Assembly: GCF_030177755.1 (NCBI RefSeq)
Contig: NZ_CP126539.1
Coordinates: 62,001 to 126,000, forward strand
Source: Devosia sp. RR2S18
GTDB taxonomy: Bacteria; Pseudomonadota; Alphaproteobacteria; Rhizobiales; Devosiaceae
Direction: 5' to 3'
DNA: 64,000 bases
The position numbers and the translations under genes are program-made. The notes below the pieces were generated by a model. It did not search any database. It saw only the letters and a list, made by a program, of their open reading frames with translations, and was not told where the DNA came from. This document shows, piece by piece, positions 61,960-64,000 of the stretch (position 1 is the first letter of the stretch; every line of letters begins with the position of its first letter).

Positions 61960-62124
61960 ATTTCTCTCCAGTTGCACCGGGGGTTGGGTTGAGACCGGAG
62001 CCCGCCATGCAATGCGCATGCCGGCGCGCGAGCGCCCGATCGGTTCAGCTAAGGTTTGGTAGTCCAATCCGGGCCAAGGCTGGAATGATTGGCGGACCCA
62101 CAATGCTCAAGGAGGAAATTAGGG

Positions 62125-62766
62125 CTAGTGCCCTGCCTTGAGCGCCATGGTGCTGTCGACAATCGCGATGGCGGCACGGAGTGCGGCCTCTATACCGAGA
62201 AGCGTCGTGTCGAGCAAGTGCGCGTCATCAGCCGCATAGAAGCCGCCATGCGGGTTAAGCATATCGCGGGCATCCCGTTCCTCGATCTGGTGATAAAGCG
62301 CGTAGCGATCAACCTCCAGACCACGCGCTTCGAGCTGACGGGCCCGCCGCTCCATGCGGGCCTTGCTGTCGGCTTGGATAAAAAGCTTCACATCGGCATC
62401 GGGGCAGATCTTGGTGCCGATATCGCGACCGTCGAGCACAGCTCCGCCCGGCTGGGTGGCGAAATCGCGCTGGTAATCAAAGAGCGCCTGCCGCACCGGA
62501 CCGATCACCGCCACCTTGCTGGCCATGACCCCGGCTCCCGCCGAGGTCAGTTCCGCGGTATCGGTCAATTGCTCAGCGCGGAGCGCGCGCGCCGCTGCAA
62601 TGGCGGCTTGCTTGAACTCGGCGCTGTCCTCCTGGCTGGTGACCGCCAGCCCCACGGCGCGATAGAGCAGGCCCGTATCCAGGTAGGGCAGACCGTAGTG
62701 GCGGGCAAGGCCCGCCGCCAGTGTTCCCTTCCCCGAGGCTGCGGGACCGTCTACGGCAATGATCAT
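62125..62766 (-). CDS. cmk: cytidylate kinase
   Basis: The 213-aa NMP kinase has the P-loop IIAVDGPAASGKGTLAAGLA (residues 2-21), LDTGLLYRAVG and GRDIGTKICPDADVKLFI. It phosphorylates CMP and dCMP. It lies 165 bp upstream of rpsA on the same strand; cmk-rpsA is a conserved order. Its ATG at 62766 is divergent from the FYDLN-acid gene. Confidence 0.97.
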   Translation of the reverse strand: MIIAVDGPAASGKGTLAAGLARHYGLPYLDTGLLYRAVGLAVTSQEDSAEFKQAAIAAARALRAEQLTDTAELTSAGAGVMASKVAVIGPVRQALFDYQRDFATQPGGAVLDGRDIGTKICPDADVKLFIQADSKARMERRARQLEARGLEVDRYALYHQIEERDARDMLNPHGGFYAADDAHLLDTTLLGIEAALRAAIAIVDSTMALKAGH

Positions 62767-62947
62767 GCGGCTTGTCCTTGGCTTGTCGGTCGCGGCTTAG
62801 CACGGCTGGAACGATCGAGGCCACACCCTGGCTCCCCCCGAAACCGGCGCACCGCATTTTGGGTTTGACAGGGGCGGGGTTTGCCCATAACCGGACGACG
62901 AAACGGCGGCGATGTCCCCGAAGAAATTCCCTTTCATGAGGAACACA

Positions 62948-63352
62948 ATGGCCAGTTCCGAACGCGGCACGAAGCGGACCGACCCCGACACGGGCAAGAA
63001 GTTCTACGACCTCAACATGGACCCGATCGTCTCGCCTTATACGGGCAAGAGCTATCCGCGCTCCTTTTTCGAACAGGTCCTCGCCGGCAAGCCCTCCCCT
63101 GCTACCGCCCGCAAGGTGGACGACGAGGAGGACGAGGTCGAAGAGGAAGAAGAGGAGACCGCAGGTCCCGAAATCGTCAGCCTCGAGGAGGCAGATGCCG
63201 AGGAGTCCGGTGACGATGTTCCCGACACCGATGACGTCGAGGTCGAGGTGGAAGAGGATCTCGGCGACGACGACGAGGACGTGTTCCTCGAAGAAGATGA
63301 AGACGAGGACGAAGAGCTCGGTTTTGACGTCGGCGGCGACGAAGACCGTTGA
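62948..63352 (+). CDS. FYDLN acid domain-containing protein (TIGR02300 family)
   Basis: The 134-aa protein begins with the family core SERGTKRTDPDTGKKFYDLN and DPIVSPYTGKSYPRSFFEQ, then an intensely acidic tail (about 55 percent Asp and Glu in the last 60 residues). The family is specific to alphaproteobacteria and of unknown function. AGGAA lies 4 bp upstream of the ATG at 62948. The acidic tail would suit binding to a basic protein such as ribosomal S1 partners, but that is conjecture. It is divergent from cmk. Confidence 0.93.
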   Translation: MASSERGTKRTDPDTGKKFYDLNMDPIVSPYTGKSYPRSFFEQVLAGKPSPATARKVDDEEDEVEEEEEETAGPEIVSLEEADAEESGDDVPDTDDVEVEVEEDLGDDDEDVFLEEDEDEDEELGFDVGGDEDR

Positions 63353-63546
63353 TTTCGTTTGAGTTTAGGGCCGGTTGAGGCAATCAGCCGGTCCAACAAA
63401 AAAGTGTCATCCAGGCACTTGCGCTGGCGGAAACGATCCAATAGGTTCCGCCTCGCTTCGGACGGGGACACTCCCGACCGAACCCACACAGACTGCTGCA
63501 AGGACGTCAGCGAGATTGGCTTCTGCCCCTCGCACCTTGCTCGGAT

Positions 63547-63622
<76 letters not shown>

Positions 63623-63748
63623 AATTTGCTGCTCCGCAGCATAGAACTTTAGCAGATATTGATGGGCAACCTTGGTTCGAAAAGCTTAGCTTGAGAGAAC
63701 CGGGTTGAGCCGGCGCGTGTCATTTGATGGTCACGTCTCTCGATCTGG

Positions 63749-64000
63749 ATGGCACGCTTGCCGAAATTGCCCCACACCATCTCAGCCGCAGGGGCTCGCG
63801 CGATCTGGCTGCACGCGCAGCGGCTCGATGCGGAGGCGCCGTTTGGTGCGGGCCCGGCGGCGGCGCAGGCGGCGATAGAACAGCTGGGTTATGTGCAGAT
63901 CGATACGATCCATGTGATCGAGCGCTGCCATCATCACATCCTGTGGTCGCGCATTCCGGAGTATCGCCGGAGTGATCTTGCGGCGCTGCAATCGGAGAGC
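63749..64000 (+). CDS. winged-helix crosslink-repair DNA glycosylase YcaQ-family protein, C-terminus outside the window
   Basis: From ATG 63749 the frame gives MARLPKLPHTISAAGARAIW, then AAIEQLGYVQIDTIHVIERC and HHHILWSRIPEYR. GYVQIDTIxVIExxHHHILWSR is the signature start of the YcaQ/AlkX family, which unhooks interstrand crosslinks. The upstream ribosome site is weak, so the exact start may shift. The frame is open to the right edge (84 codons), so only about a fifth of the usual 400-aa protein is present. Confidence 0.82.
   Translation, partial: MARLPKLPHTISAAGARAIWLHAQRLDAEAPFGAGPAAAQAAIEQLGYVQIDTIHVIERCHHHILWSRIPEYRRSDLAALQSES

Noticed and set aside
60247..61992. 581-codon plus-strand frame opposite rpsA
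   Set aside because: Asp/Leu/Val-rich shadow of six S1 repeats with no recognisable fold.
63361..63406. Terminator after the FYDLN-acid gene
   Set aside because: A stem (GGGCCGG / CCGGTCC) exists but is followed by A-rich, not T-rich, sequence on the coding strand.

Overview
The window looks like chromosome of a high-GC alphaproteobacterium of the order Hyphomicrobiales, most likely Devosia or a close relative. Supporting signs are the lptCAB-rpoN-hpf-ptsN block, Hsp20 paired with a DUF1150 gene, the FYDLN-acid (TIGR02300) protein next to cmk and rpsA, the trpF-trpB-trpA-accD-folC order, addB-addA-trxA, and a tricarboxylate (Tct) transporter with a Bug-type binding protein. I see no phage, transposase, plasmid or CRISPR signature.

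Layout. 1-3.8 kb: a CnoX-like thioredoxin/TPR gene (cut by the window edge), tRNA-Gly, a kinase-fold phosphotransferase, a single-domain response regulator, an FMO-like flavoprotein and a DUF2188 gene. 3.9-19.8 kb: an accessory catabolic island with a sugar ABC transporter (binding protein, two permeases, ATPase), three Gfo/Idh/MocA dehydrogenases, LysR and TetR regulators, a TctCBA transporter, a TauE/SafE permease, a DUF993 aldolase-like protein and a TIM-barrel isomerase/epimerase. Three copies of a 16-bp operator, GTMAC-N6-GTKAC (10496, 15545, 16423), lie in front of its main transcription units, so it is probably one regulon of unknown substrate. 19.8-28.6 kb: a DUF2147-like secreted protein, an Fe-S RNA uracil methyltransferase, a 973-aa FAD/Fe-S D-lactate-type dehydrogenase, a PadR regulator with palindromic sites, an NDUFA9-like reductase, a frameshifted GFA-family gene, tRNA-Leu, a cytochrome b561, and a 540-bp intergenic region holding palindromic repeats and a possible structured RNA.

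28.6-34.1 kb: rnd, LPS transport (lptC, lptA, lptB), rpoN behind a good -24/-12 promoter, hpf and ptsN. 34.1-40.3 kb: DUF1150/hsp20, a GT2 glycosyltransferase, rpmI-rplT and pheS-pheT. 40.3-50.1 kb: a MurU-like nucleotidyltransferase, addB-addA recombination helicase-nuclease, two tandem thioredoxins and a NagZ-like GH3. 50.1-60.2 kb (minus strand): folC, an orphan chemoreceptor ending in a CheR-type pentapeptide, accD lacking its zinc cysteines, trpA-trpB-trpF, lapA, ihfB, sppA and a GNAT. 60.2-64 kb: rpsA (TTG start), cmk, the FYDLN-acid protein, tRNA-Ala and the first part of a YcaQ-family gene.

Most of the window is core housekeeping. The novelty is concentrated in the 3.9-19.8 kb island and in a few intergenic signals. 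All family calls are by reading motifs; no database search was run.
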